From contig NZ_VAHM01000012.1 of NCBI RefSeq assembly GCF_005796185.1, positions 1 to 64,000 on the forward strand: a stretch of 64,000 bases of DNA. The letters run 5' to 3'. How positions within the stretch are numbered: the stretch's first letter is position 1; the number at the start of each line of letters is the position of its first letter. Under the pieces are notes generated by a model. That model did not search any database. It was not told where the DNA came from and saw nothing but the letters and a program-made list of their open reading frames with translations. Position numbers and translations under genes: made by a program. The DNA is from Pseudarthrobacter sp. NamB4. GTDB taxonomy: Bacteria; Actinomycetota; Actinomycetes; Actinomycetales; Micrococcaceae. Below, one piece after another: positions 36,176 through 44,746 of the stretch.

Positions 36176-37438
36176 ATGCCGGAAGAACGCCGCCCAGCAA
36201 CCATCGCCGCTTCTGCCCCGGCCAGCGCCTCCACAACCGCAGCGGGGCGCGCGTCCGATCTGCCGCCGGCTCCTGCTTACGGCCGGCGGTCCGTTGCCGA
36301 CGTGCTCTCCAGCGCCGCGGCGAGCCTGGGTTTGGAGGGGTTCACCAACATCCTTAACCTCCCGCCGGCCCCACGCGTGTGCGTGGTGGTGGCCGATGGC
36401 CTGGGCCGGAACCTGCTGAAGCAGAAGTCCGCCCACACGCCTTTCCTGCGGTCCATCGTCCAGGCCGGGCAGGGCGAGGTCCCTGTGTGGCTGGACTCGG
36501 CGTTCCCCTCCACCACGGCTGCGGCGCTGTCAAGCCTTGGCACCGGACTTCCCCCTGGCCAGCACGGCATGGTGGGCTACGACGTCCTGGATCCCGGGCA
36601 GGACAAAGTAGTGAACCTGCTCGGAAACTGGGACCCGGGCGTCGACCCGTCTGACTGGCAGCCCTTTCCCACGGTGCTCGAGCGTGCAGCCGGCCAGGCT
36701 TCGGTCACCACTGTCAGCCTTCCCCAGTTCGGCGATTCTCCCATGACCCGGGCTGCCCTCCGGGGCGGCACCTTTGTCTCCGGCACGACGTCCCACGCCC
36801 GCACGGCCGCGGCTGCCGAGGCAATGGCCGCCCCGGGTCCTGGTCTGATGTACTTCTACCTCAACGAACTGGACAAGGCCGGGCACCGCTACGGCTGCCA
36901 GTCTGAGCAGTGGGAACATCAGCTTGAGGAGCTGGATGCCACCATGAAGCGGCTGAATGCTTCACTGCCTGCCGGCACCACCATCCTGCTGACCGCGGAC
37001 CACGGCATGCTCGACGTCCCGGAGCAACAGCGCATTGATTACTCGGTCGATCCCCAGCTGGTGGAAGGCGTTCGGCACACGGCGGGCGAGCCGCGGATGC
37101 TTCACCTGTATCTTGACAACGTCGACGCTGTATCCAGGGCAGGATCGTGCGAGCGGCTGATCGCTGCCTGGCGTTCCCGCTTCGGTGCACGCATCTGGGC
37201 CTTTACCAGGGAGGAAGCGGTTGCCGCCGGGCTTTTTGGCCCGGTCCGGCCGGCCGTCGAAGGCAGGATCGGTGATGTGATGATCGCCGCGCGGGATGAG
37301 CTCGCCCTGTATGACACCAGGCGTGTACGCCCTGCCGCCATGGAAGTCGTGGGCCAGCACGGGTCCCTGACCAATGCTGAGCGGGAGGTTCCGCTGCTGT
37401 GTTTCACCGCAGGCGGCAGGCGCGTCCGCCGTGGCTGA
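36176..37438 (+). CDS. Alkaline-phosphatase-superfamily nucleotide pyrophosphatase/phosphodiesterase
   Basis: 420 aa. Metal-site motifs in order: VVADGLGRNLL (first Asp), SAFPSTTAAALSSLGTG with Thr as the likely nucleophile, YFYLNELDKAGHRYG (Asp/His), LLTADHGMLD (Asp-His) and VGQHGSLT (His). This is the type I phosphodiesterase/NPP pattern, hydrolysing nucleotide or phospho-diester bonds. No signal peptide is evident, so probably cytosolic. Its stop overlaps the tdk start by 8 bases; coupling to a nucleoside salvage kinase fits a nucleotide-related substrate, which is inference. Confidence 0.88.
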   Translation: MPEERRPATIAASAPASASTTAAGRASDLPPAPAYGRRSVADVLSSAAASLGLEGFTNILNLPPAPRVCVVVADGLGRNLLKQKSAHTPFLRSIVQAGQGEVPVWLDSAFPSTTAAALSSLGTGLPPGQHGMVGYDVLDPGQDKVVNLLGNWDPGVDPSDWQPFPTVLERAAGQASVTTVSLPQFGDSPMTRAALRGGTFVSGTTSHARTAAAAEAMAAPGPGLMYFYLNELDKAGHRYGCQSEQWEHQLEELDATMKRLNASLPAGTTILLTADHGMLDVPEQQRIDYSVDPQLVEGVRHTAGEPRMLHLYLDNVDAVSRAGSCERLIAAWRSRFGARIWAFTREEAVAAGLFGPVRPAVEGRIGDVMIAARDELALYDTRRVRPAAMEVVGQHGSLTNAEREVPLLCFTAGGRRVRRG

Positions 37439-38156
37439 GCTCGTCTTTTTCTCCGGCACCATGGACTGCGGCAAGTCCACCCTTGCGCTGCAGATGGACC
37501 ACAACCACCGTGCGCGCGGCCGGGGCGGGGTCCGCTTCAGCCGCAATGACCGTGCGGGCGAATCCCGGATCTCAAGCCGGCTGGGCCTGGAAACGGATGC
37601 CGTCGAAGTTGCCGACGGGACCGACTTCTGGGAGGAAGTCATGCTGCGCCGCACCCAGGGCCAGCGGGTGGACTACCTGATTTGCGACGAAGCACAGTTC
37701 TATACGCCCGAGCAGGTGGAACAGCTGGCCAAAGTAGTGGACGAGATTGACGTGGACGTCTTTGCATTTGGCATCACCGCTGATTTCCGCACCAGGCTCT
37801 TTCCCGGCTCGCAGCGGCTGATCGAACTGGCGGACCGGGTGCAGGTACTGCAGGTGGAGGCGCTGTGCTGGTGCGGCCGCCGCGCCACGCACAACGCACG
37901 GACGATCGACGGCGTGATGGTCACCGAAGGCGCCCAGGTGGTGGTGGGCGACGTGGACATGGCGCCTGAAGGCTCCGCGCCCGCTGCAGCCGGCCATGTT
38001 CCCGTCGTAGGCTACGAGACCCTATGCCGGCGGCATTTCATGCGCCGCGTTACGGCTCACGGGGCCAGCCTGATGGCAGAGCAGGACCAGCTGCTGCCGT
38101 TCGACGTCGACGCCTGCCTGTGGCGCGGAACCGGCGGAAGCGCCGCGGAAAGCTGA
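37431..38156 (+). CDS. tdk: Thymidine kinase
   Basis: 241 aa type II thymidine kinase, salvaging thymidine to dTMP. P-loop SGTMDCGKSTL (about 8-18), Walker-B-like CDEAQFY, lasso and zinc motif CWCGRRATHNAR with a second pair around YETLCRRHF, and the substrate-binding segment VVVGDVDM. Start at GTG 37431 (VAELVFF), because the P-loop must lie near the N-terminus; it overlaps the preceding gene by 8 bases. Last gene of the four-gene run; converges on sepH. Confidence 0.93.
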   Translation: MAELVFFSGTMDCGKSTLALQMDHNHRARGRGGVRFSRNDRAGESRISSRLGLETDAVEVADGTDFWEEVMLRRTQGQRVDYLICDEAQFYTPEQVEQLAKVVDEIDVDVFAFGITADFRTRLFPGSQRLIELADRVQVLQVEALCWCGRRATHNARTIDGVMVTEGAQVVVGDVDMAPEGSAPAAAGHVPVVGYETLCRRHFMRRVTAHGASLMAEQDQLLPFDVDACLWRGTGGSAAES

Positions 38157-38213
38157 ACAGCGGGTTGCGGCAACGGTGCCCGCCGGCGCGGGCCGCGCGT
38201 CCTGCCCAGGCTC

Positions 38214-39566
38214 CTAATCGCCCCGGGTACCGAAGACGATCTCGTCCCAGGACGGCACGCTGGAGCGCTTGGGCCGGGCGGGCTGGCGTTCGGGGGCAGC
38301 AGTCTCCGGAAGCTGTCCGGTGGCGGGGGCAGCGGAGGAAGTATCTTCGCTGCGGGATCCCTGCCGCCGCGGGTTGCCGCCCAGCAACTCGTTCAGTCCG
38401 GCGCCGCTGGAGCCGGCGTTTCCGCTGCCGGACGAGGCATCAGTTTCCGATGAACCGGCCGGACGGTTGGGTGATGCCACAATCGTGATTTCTCGCGTGT
38501 CGGTGCTGACGCCGTTGTGGAGCCGCAAATTCTCATCGACGGGGTCGCGGTGCGGCGGGATCAGGCTGAGCCGGGAAAGCATGGACGGCCGGGCATCCCG
38601 CCGACGGATGAACGCTTCCCCCTGAGCCGCGGGTGCGTCGTTCCGGTCCGTCTCCGGCTCCGGTTCCTGCTCCTCAGTTTCGGGGATAACCTCCGACGGC
38701 CTGGGATGGGCTGCCGGCACGCCGTGCGTCAGGAGGAGGGCTAGGGCGTCGTCGGAATCCTCGTCCACGCCCAGGCGCTGGCCCCGGCGGGACCGCAGCA
38801 TATCCAGGAGGCCGTCGGATTCCTTGTCCTTGCCGCTGTCCTTCCCATTAACCTGCCCGGTCTGGTTTCCCGTACCGGCGTCGGCATCAGTTTCAAAATC
38901 GAAGGGCCGGTCGGAAACGGCAGAAAGCCGGCGGGCAGGGACAGGGCCGTCCAGCGGCTCCAGTTCGCTGAGCTGCTGGGCCCAGCGGTTGGCATTCTGC
39001 AGCGACTTGCGGACCGGGCTGAAGGTCCACAGCGCCGGCGGCTCCTCCCCGACGCCGGTGGCCCCGCCGTTCTTCGGTTCGAAGCTGGCTGAGACAGTCC
39101 AGGTGCCATCCGGGCGGCGCCAGGAATCCCACTCCACAGTGGCAGGGTCAATGCCATGGGCCTCAAGTCGGTGCGCCACCATGTCGTCCAGCGTGGCCGG
39201 ATTATCGCCAAAGGCGGACCGGTAGATGTCGTGGCCGGGGGAGGGGACAGCCACTTCCACCTTGCGTGCCTGCTGGGCAACATACTCCCGCTCCGCGAGG
39301 ACCGGCCCCTCGTAGCGTTCAACCTTGGCCAGCGGCAGGCCCGAGAGCTCAGCCACATCCGCTGCCGTGGCACCCGCCCGGATCCGGGCCTGGATGTCCC
39401 GCGGGGACATGGGAACGGCGGGCCGCCCAACGCGCGGCTTGGCCGTGGAACGCGCCGCCGTCCGTAGTGCTTCATCGATCGGCAGCTGGAACATCTCGCC
39501 GCCGGCCCCGCTCAACAGGAGATGGGTCCCGTCGTCGTGCACGCCTACAAGCCGTAGATCCTGCAT
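38214..39566 (-). CDS. sepH: Septation protein SepH (DUF3071)
   Basis: 450 aa. The conserved N-terminal DUF3071 domain begins MQDLRLVGVHDDGTHLLLSG and includes LSGLPLAKVERYEGPVLAERE with a helix-turn-helix-like core. It is followed by a long disordered Asp/Glu/Gly-rich region and a short C-terminal motif RSSVPSWDEIVFG. In Streptomyces, SepH binds FtsZ and promotes its assembly at division sites. Start at ATG 39566 with GGAGGA 6 bases upstream; the open frame continues upstream, but without family similarity. Divergent from DUF4193. Confidence 0.93.
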   Translation of the reverse strand: MQDLRLVGVHDDGTHLLLSGAGGEMFQLPIDEALRTAARSTAKPRVGRPAVPMSPRDIQARIRAGATAADVAELSGLPLAKVERYEGPVLAEREYVAQQARKVEVAVPSPGHDIYRSAFGDNPATLDDMVAHRLEAHGIDPATVEWDSWRRPDGTWTVSASFEPKNGGATGVGEEPPALWTFSPVRKSLQNANRWAQQLSELEPLDGPVPARRLSAVSDRPFDFETDADAGTGNQTGQVNGKDSGKDKESDGLLDMLRSRRGQRLGVDEDSDDALALLLTHGVPAAHPRPSEVIPETEEQEPEPETDRNDAPAAQGEAFIRRRDARPSMLSRLSLIPPHRDPVDENLRLHNGVSTDTREITIVASPNRPAGSSETDASSGSGNAGSSGAGLNELLGGNPRRQGSRSEDTSSAAPATGQLPETAAPERQPARPKRSSVPSWDEIVFGTRGD

Positions 39567-39795
39567 ACAAATCCTCCACCCTGGCATTACTATCATTCGA
39601 AACTCTGCCACCCGGCGGCCGGGTTTTGGCTCAAGGAGCAGGGCGCGCCGCGATTTTCCGGGACATCCGCCGGCCTGGAGTGCCCAGGGTCCGGCCCCGG
39701 GGACAAAGGAAAGGCTTGCCGCGTTATCAAGGATGTCCCCGGGCTCCGGCAGGAGGAAATCCGGACACCCCAACAGGAAGAAGGCTACAGCGACC

Positions 39796-40095
39796 ATGGC
39801 CACCGATTACGACGCGCCGCGCAAGTCGGAGGAAGACCTCAACGAAGACTCGCTCGAGGAACTGAAAACGCGCCGGTCGGATAAGCCGGTTGCGGTGATC
39901 GATGAAGACGAAACGGACCTGGCCGCCAGCTTCGAACTGCCGGGCGCGGACCTCTCCGGCGAAGAACTGCAGGTCCAGATTGTTCCGGCGCAGGCCGACG
40001 AGTTTACGTGTTCCTCATGTTTCCTGGTGCGGCACCGCTCCCAGATCGCCAGGGAGAAGGACGGCCGGCTCTACTGCAGGGACTGCGAAGGCTGA
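39796..40095 (+). CDS. DUF4193 zinc-ribbon protein
   Basis: 99 aa. Acidic N-terminal half, then a four-Cys zinc ribbon: CSSCFLV ... YCRDCEG at the very C-terminus. Family is conserved in actinobacteria (Rv2699c type), function unknown. ATG with GGAAGAAGG upstream. It and DUF3093 converge, 21 bases apart. The 229 bases upstream, between the sepH start and this start, hold no other gene I can support. Confidence 0.92.
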   Translation: MATDYDAPRKSEEDLNEDSLEELKTRRSDKPVAVIDEDETDLAASFELPGADLSGEELQVQIVPAQADEFTCSSCFLVRHRSQIAREKDGRLYCRDCEG

Positions 40096-40116
40096 GCGGA
40101 CCGGCGAAAAAACCGG

Positions 40117-40602
40117 CTAGCTGGAGAGGGCCGCTGCCAGTTCATTGGGCCGGCGGGATGACGCCAGCCAGTACGGCGTGGGGTCCGACGGGTCGGTGAT
40201 GTCGATCTTCACTACGGGATCGATCCAGCCCCTGATGCAGAGGTATGCGAGGCCGTTAAGCCGGACGCCGCGCTCCGCCGTCGCCTCTTCACCGCGGAAG
40301 GACTGCGCAGCCCCTACGAACCGGCGCTCAATGGTGGCCCGCCCCACGGTGAGGGTGCTTTCCGTCACCACAATGCTGGGGGTGGAGAGGATGAGGAGTA
40401 TGGCGATAATGGCGAAGAGCACCACCGCCGCCGTGTACCCGGCAGTGGCGCTGATCGGCGCGAACACCAGGATGCCCGCTCCTGCCACGCCGGCCGAAAT
40501 GATCCAGATCCAGACATTGGGCCACAGCTTCTCCCGGTAGACCACCGTGCCCCCGGTTGACGGTGTACTGGGAACGGGCGCGGATGAACTTGATTCGGGC
40601 AT
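40117..40602 (-). CDS. DUF3093 family membrane protein
   Basis: 161 aa. Two hydrophobic helices close together (NVWIWIISAGVAGAGILVF and YTAAVVLFAIIAILLIL, about 29-73), then a soluble domain with RRFVGAAQSFRGEEATAERG and a terminal DPTPYWLASSRRPNELAAAL, the family signature. It resembles PH-like small membrane proteins. Function unknown; the gene is divergent from dut, as in mycobacteria. Confidence 0.9.
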   Translation of the reverse strand: MPESSSSAPVPSTPSTGGTVVYREKLWPNVWIWIISAGVAGAGILVFAPISATAGYTAAVVLFAIIAILLILSTPSIVVTESTLTVGRATIERRFVGAAQSFRGEEATAERGVRLNGLAYLCIRGWIDPVVKIDITDPSDPTPYWLASSRRPNELAAALSS

Positions 40603-40693
40603 GAGGCAAGCTTTCCACCTTTCCCCGGCTATTTCATCCCGGCCGCCGGCCGGAGACGCCCTAGGTCTGTCCAGCGGGCGCGGGTTAGAGTGA

Positions 40694-41230
40694 GTGACTG
40701 TGACTGATCATTCCGCAGCAGTAGACACCTTCCCGACGGCAGGACCTGCCGCCCCCGCCGTCCCGGTTTCGGCCCCTGCGCTGCAGGTGCAGCTGAAGAT
40801 GCTGGACCCCGGCCTGGAGCCGCCGTCCTACGCGCACCCGGGCGACGCCGGCGCCGACCTTCGTGCCAGGGAAGACGTTGTCCTGCAGCCGGGGGAGCGC
40901 AAACTCGTTCCCACGGGCGTGGCCATCGCCCTGCCGGAGGGCTTCGTCGCGCTCATTCATCCCCGGTCCGGACTGGCTACGAAGCACGGGTTGACCATCG
41001 TCAACGCCCCAGGGACGGTGGACGCCGGGTACCGGGGAGAGATAGCAGTCACCCTCCTGAACACAGACGCCGCCAAGCCCATCGAGCTGCGCCGCGGCGA
41101 TAGAATTGCCCAGATGGTCATACAGCGTGTCGAGTATGCGCAGTTCGTCCCCGTCAATGAATTAAGCGGATCCGTGCGCGGTACGGGAGGCTTCGGCTCC
41201 ACCGGCGGATTCAGCCGTCCGGGGGCCTAG
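40694..41230 (+). CDS. dut: dUTP diphosphatase
   Basis: 178 aa trimeric dUTPase (dUTP to dUMP and PPi). All five motifs are visible: HPGDAGADL (I), PRSGLA (II), [11 protein letters not shown] (III), [10 protein letters not shown] (IV) and [10 protein letters not shown] (V). A roughly 30-residue Ala/Pro N-terminal extension precedes the fold. GTG at 40694 or the in-frame GTG at 40700; TAGAGT (40686-40691) is 8 bases before the latter, so a leaderless start there is possible. Confidence 0.95.
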   Translation: MTVTDHSAAVDTFPTAGPAAPAVPVSAPALQVQLKMLDPGLEPPSYAHPGDAGADLRAREDVVLQPGERKLVPTGVAIALPEGFVALIHPRSGLATKHGLTIVNAPGTVDAGYRGEIAVTLLNTDAAKPIELRRGDRIAQMVIQRVEYAQFVPVNELSGSVRGTGGFGSTGGFSRPGA

Positions 41231-41241
41231 AGGATTATGGT

Positions 41242-41268
41242 CCGGCCGGCAGCTGCGTTGCCGGCCGG
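41242..41268 (+). terminator. Hairpin after dut
   Basis: Perfect 10-bp GC stem (41242-41251 with 41259-41268), 7-base loop, 11 bases after the dut stop. No T tract follows, so it may only attenuate transcription into the next gene. Confidence 0.4.
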
Positions 41269-41336
41269 CGGTACAGCACGACGGCGGGACCCCCATGGGC
41301 CGGACCGGCACATTTCACAACTAAGGAGACACTCCC

Positions 41337-42050
41337 ATGGTCTTTGGGCTCGGCAGGAAAGCGAAAAAGGAACAGGCAGTTGAACCGGACGACTCCCTGG
41401 CCGCCGCGGAGTCGCCGGGAGAGGCGGACGCCGTTTCCGGCATCCGCGCCAACGGCCCGTTCGATGAGGCCGAAATTGACGGCCGTGACGGCTACGTGGA
41501 CCTGGGTGCGCTGCTGATAACCCCCAGCGAAGGCCTGCAGTTGCGCCTTGAAGTGGAGGAAGCCACCCAGCGTGTGGTGGCGGTAACGCTTGACCTCAAC
41601 GGGTCGAGCCTGCAGCTGCAGGCCTTTGCTGCGCCCAAGACCGAGGGACTGTGGGACGAGATCCGCGAGCAGATCGGCCAGTCCGTCGGCGCGCAGGGCG
41701 GCCAGGTCGAGGAGATTGGGGGCAGCTTCGGCACCGAACTGGTGGCCAAGCTGCCGGCCGGCCTCCCCGATGGCAGCCAGGGCTACCGAGTGGCCCGCTT
41801 CATCGGTGTGGACGGTCCGCGCTGGTTCCTTCGCGGTGTGCTGGGCGGCCCGGCTGCGCTTGAACGGCAGGCGGCTGAGCCGTTGGAGGCGCTGTTCAGG
41901 AAGGTAGTGGTGGTCCGGGGCGGCAGCCCCATGCCGCCGCGTGACCTGCTGCAGCTGCGCCTCCCCAAGGACGCGGCCGCCACGCCTCCGCCCGCCGCGC
42001 CTGCACTCCAGGAACCGGAACGTGGTCCGGAAATTACCCAGATTGGCTGA
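41337..42050 (+). CDS. DUF3710 domain protein
   Basis: 237 aa, conserved actinobacterial protein of unknown function. Basic start (FGLGRKAKKE), acidic linker, then the DUF3710 core: RDGYVDLGALLI, LQLQAFAAPKTEGLWDEIRE, GGSFGTELVAKLP, IGVDGPRWFLRGVLGG and VVVRGGSPMPPRDLLQLRLP. ATG with AAGGAG upstream. Overlaps the next gene's likely start; the order dut-DUF3710-OB-DUF3159 is shared with M. tuberculosis. Confidence 0.9.
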   Translation: MVFGLGRKAKKEQAVEPDDSLAAAESPGEADAVSGIRANGPFDEAEIDGRDGYVDLGALLITPSEGLQLRLEVEEATQRVVAVTLDLNGSSLQLQAFAAPKTEGLWDEIREQIGQSVGAQGGQVEEIGGSFGTELVAKLPAGLPDGSQGYRVARFIGVDGPRWFLRGVLGGPAALERQAAEPLEALFRKVVVVRGGSPMPPRDLLQLRLPKDAAATPPPAAPALQEPERGPEITQIG

Positions 42051-42417
42051 CCCCGCACCCGGAGACGGGGAAGGCGCCGGGCGGCGGCACGGAGCCGGCA
42101 TCACACCCCTCAGCCAGCTGCCGGAGAAGGGCCGTATCGTCTGCCAGGGATGGATCGAGTCCGTGACCTACCTCCCGCCGGACCAGGCCGCTGCCTTCAG
42201 TGCCGTCGTGTCGGACGGCGAACCGGGCAGGTCCCTTCCCCGCCGGGGCAGGGACCAGCGCGGAAGGCTCCGGGTTGTGTGGCTGGGGCGCCGGCACGTC
42301 CCGGGCATCGAAGCCGGTACCGAGCTCCGGCTCGAGGGCATGCTGTCGCGGAGCAAAGGCATGCCCACCATGTTCAACCCACGTTACGAAATACTGTCCC
42401 GCCAGGAGAACGAATGA
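42022..42417 (+). CDS. OB-fold nucleic-acid-binding protein
   Basis: 131 aa. An OB-fold like that in Rv2694c-type proteins: KGRIVCQGWIESVTYLPP (strands 1-2), RGRLRVVWLGRRHVPGIEAG and LRLEGMLSRSKGMPTMFNP RYEI. The frame is open further upstream, but GTG 42022 follows GGAACCGGAAC and overlaps the DUF3710 end by 29 bases; a TTG at 42043 is the alternative. The stop overlaps the next ATG by 4 bases (ATGA), indicating translational coupling. Confidence 0.8.
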   Translation: MVRKLPRLADPAPGDGEGAGRRHGAGITPLSQLPEKGRIVCQGWIESVTYLPPDQAAAFSAVVSDGEPGRSLPRRGRDQRGRLRVVWLGRRHVPGIEAGTELRLEGMLSRSKGMPTMFNPRYEILSRQENE

Positions 42418-43196
42418 CTGCCCCCCAGCCTGATCCTTTCCCCGGAGCTTCACGCCCCGATGCTCCTGGCGGCAAAGCGAAGCCGGAAGCTGCGGGCCAG
42501 GAACCTTCCCCGGTAGCGGGCCTGGCTGCCGAATACGCCGCCAAAGCAGGACTGCACCGGACCCACGACGGACGGGTGGACGTGCTGCGCAGCGCCGGCG
42601 GAGTTCAGGGCATTGCCGAGAGCATCCTGCCGGGCCTGTTGTTCCTGGTTGCCTACACCATCACCCGGGACCTCACGGTCTCCCTCGTGGCGGCACTGGC
42701 TGCCGCCGCCGTGTTCACCGTGGTCCGGCTGGTGCAGCGGCGTCCCCTGACCCAGGCGCTTGCCGGTGTCGTGGGCGTTGGTATTTCCGGTTGGCTGGCC
42801 AACACCACGGGCAAGGCCGAGGACTTCTACCTGCCGGGCTTTTTCACGAACGCCGCCTACATCCTGGCAATGGTGCTCTCGATCCTCGTGAAGTGGCCGG
42901 TGGCCGGGCTGCTCTTCGGGTTCATCCGGAACGAGGGCCTGGACTGGCGCAAGGATCCGGACCGGCTCAAGGCCTACCGGCTCGGCACCTGGATCATCGT
43001 TGCTGTCCTGGTGCTCCGGCTCGCGGTCCAGGTGCCGCTGTACCTGATGGGGCCGGAAGGATTTGCCGCACTGGCAACCACGCGGCTCCTCATGGGCGCC
43101 CCGCTGTACATCCTCGGTGTGTGGGTTGCCTGGCTGGTGACCAGGCCGGCTCCGGACGCTGATCCGGGCCGGCAGGATGCGGCACTGAAAGCCTGA
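42414..43196 (+). CDS. DUF3159 membrane protein
   Basis: 260 aa integral membrane protein. Disordered N-terminus to about 60, then about six helices: ESILPGLLFLVAYTI, VSLVAALAAAAVFTVVRLV, ALAGVVGVGISGWLA, GFFTNAAYILAMVLSIL, WIIVAVLVLRLAVQVPLYL and LYILGVWVAWLVT. RNEGLDWRKDPDRLKAYR is the family loop. Function unknown. Coupled by ATGA to the OB-fold gene; converges on the TrkA pair 2 bases beyond its stop. Confidence 0.9.
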   Translation: MTAPQPDPFPGASRPDAPGGKAKPEAAGQEPSPVAGLAAEYAAKAGLHRTHDGRVDVLRSAGGVQGIAESILPGLLFLVAYTITRDLTVSLVAALAAAAVFTVVRLVQRRPLTQALAGVVGVGISGWLANTTGKAEDFYLPGFFTNAAYILAMVLSILVKWPVAGLLFGFIRNEGLDWRKDPDRLKAYRLGTWIIVAVLVLRLAVQVPLYLMGPEGFAALATTRLLMGAPLYILGVWVAWLVTRPAPDADPGRQDAALKA

Positions 43197-43198
43197 CC

Positions 43199-43957
43199 CT
43201 ACCCGTCGAACCCGTCGTCCTCCTGCCCTTGCTGGGCAACCCGGGCGCCTGCCGGCTGGGGAGCGCCGTCTGCACCTGCGGTGCCGGGGGATTCTGCGGC
43301 CTCCGGCGAGAGCAGGGCGCGCAGGTCGTCCTCCGCTGCGATGGTGGTCACGAAGAACAGTTCGTCGCCGCCGTCGATCACGTCATCCCGGCTGGGTGTG
43401 ATGGGCGCATGGTCGCGCAGGATGGCCACCAGGGTGGCATCCTCCGGCCAGCGGATGTCCCCGACGGTCCGGCCAATCACGTGGGAGTCGTGCGGGACGG
43501 TGAACTCCACCAGGGATGACACCCCTGTCTGGAGCGTGAGGAGCCGGACCAGGTCGCCGATCTCAACGGCTTCCTCCACCAAGGCAGTCATCAGCTGCGG
43601 AGTATTGACGGCCACATCCACACCCCAGGAATCGTTGAACATCCAGTCGTTCTTCGGATTGTTCACCCGGCCCACGGTGCGGCCTACTGCGAATTCGGTC
43701 TTGGCCAGCAGGGACACCACCAGGTTGACCTTGTCGTCGCCGGTTGCGGACACCACCACGTCGGCTTCTTCGACTTTCGCTCCCTGCAGCGTGCTCAGCT
43801 CGCAGGCGTCACCCACCAGCCAGTGCGCGCCCCGCAGGCCGCTCCTCCCGATCACCTCAGGCTTGAGATCGATCAGGAGGATTTCATGCTTGTGAGCCAG
43901 GAGCTCCCGGGCGATGGACGATCCGACGCTGCCCGCGCCCACGATCACGACTTTCAC
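43199..43957 (-). CDS. TrkA-family potassium transport regulator (CeoC-like)
   Basis: 252 aa cytosolic RCK-type regulatory protein. N-terminal Rossmann domain MKVVIVGAGSVGSSIAREL with acidic LLIDLKP, SATGDDKVNLVVSLLAKT; the C-terminal RCK_C (TrkA-C) includes HDSHVIGRTVGDIRWP and DGGDELFFVT, and a disordered tail ends QQGQEDDGFDG. Second gene of the ceoBC-like pair, overlapping the first by 4 bases. Such pairs bind NAD(H) or nucleotides and gate K+ uptake. Confidence 0.92.
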   Translation of the reverse strand: MKVVIVGAGSVGSSIARELLAHKHEILLIDLKPEVIGRSGLRGAHWLVGDACELSTLQGAKVEEADVVVSATGDDKVNLVVSLLAKTEFAVGRTVGRVNNPKNDWMFNDSWGVDVAVNTPQLMTALVEEAVEIGDLVRLLTLQTGVSSLVEFTVPHDSHVIGRTVGDIRWPEDATLVAILRDHAPITPSRDDVIDGGDELFFVTTIAAEDDLRALLSPEAAESPGTAGADGAPQPAGARVAQQGQEDDGFDG

Positions 43958-44628
43958 TGGTACTCCTTGACAGGGGCTTTGGCCAGGATCTGCGCAACCT
44001 GGGAGCTGCGGTCCACCTGGAGCATGGCGTGGACGGTGTCGCCGTCCTGGTAGGCTGTGGCGGCGTCGGGCAACAATCCCTCGCCGAACCGGGTCAAGTA
44101 CGCCACCCGGACGTCGGCGGCCTTTTCAATGCTGCTGACCCGGTGGCCGATCCAGCCGGCGTCGAGGTCGAGTTCGGCAAGCACCAGGCGCCCGGAGGGC
44201 TCGCGGAAATCCCCGGCGAGGTGCTGTTCGGGCAGAATCCGCCGCAGTACCTGGTCGGCACTCCAGCGGACTGCCGCCACCGTGGGAATGCCGAGGCGCT
44301 GGTAAATCTCGGCACGGCCGGGATCGTAGATGCGGGCCACTACATGGGGGACATGGAAGGTTTCCCTCGCCACCCGGGTGGCGAGGATGTTGGAGTTGTC
44401 CCCGCTGGAGACCGCCGCGAAGGCGTACGCTTCAGCCACGCCGGCCTGCTTCAAGGTGTCACGGTCGAAGCCCACACCAGTGACCTTGCGCCCGGTGAAG
44501 CCCTGCCTGAGCCTGCGGAAGGCGCGGTCGTCCTGGTCGATGATGGCCACGGAATGCCCTGCGTCCTCCAGCGTGTGCGCCAGCGTTGCCCCCACCCGGC
44601 CACATCCCATGATCACGAAATGCGCCAC
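43954..44628 (-). CDS. TrkA-family potassium transport regulator (CeoB-like)
   Basis: 224 aa. Rossmann motif MAHFVIMGCGRVGATLAHTL with VAIIDQDDRAF, then VSSGDNSNILATRVARET; RCK_C domain with GRLVLAELDLDAGWIGHRV and DGDTVHAML. GTG start with GAGGAG upstream. Divergent from the APC permease gene; the two regulators and the permease probably form one K+ or cation uptake module, as in mycobacteria. Confidence 0.92.
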   Translation of the reverse strand: MAHFVIMGCGRVGATLAHTLEDAGHSVAIIDQDDRAFRRLRQGFTGRKVTGVGFDRDTLKQAGVAEAYAFAAVSSGDNSNILATRVARETFHVPHVVARIYDPGRAEIYQRLGIPTVAAVRWSADQVLRRILPEQHLAGDFREPSGRLVLAELDLDAGWIGHRVSSIEKAADVRVAYLTRFGEGLLPDAATAYQDGDTVHAMLQVDRSSQVAQILAKAPVKEYQ

Positions 44629-44711
44629 CGTTTCTCCTCTGTATTCCTGTCAAGGTCCTGCTGCTAGAACTCTACCGCCAGCGCCCGGGCTCCGGCCGTC
44701 CCCGGGCTGTC

Positions 44712-44746
44712 ATGACATCGCCGGGGAATCCGACTAGCTTTGTGGG
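44712..44746 (+). promoter_or_regulatory. Leaderless-type promoter of the APC permease gene
   Basis: ATGACA (44712-44717), 17-base spacer, TAGCTT (44735-44740), 6 bases to the GTG at 44747. No useful Shine-Dalgarno fits between box and start. Confidence 0.5.

Noticed and set aside
39567-39803. 79-codon N-terminal extension of sepH
   Set aside because: The conserved DUF3071 start MQDLRLVG has GGAGGA at good spacing; the extension is unconserved in type and overlaps the DUF4193 upstream region.
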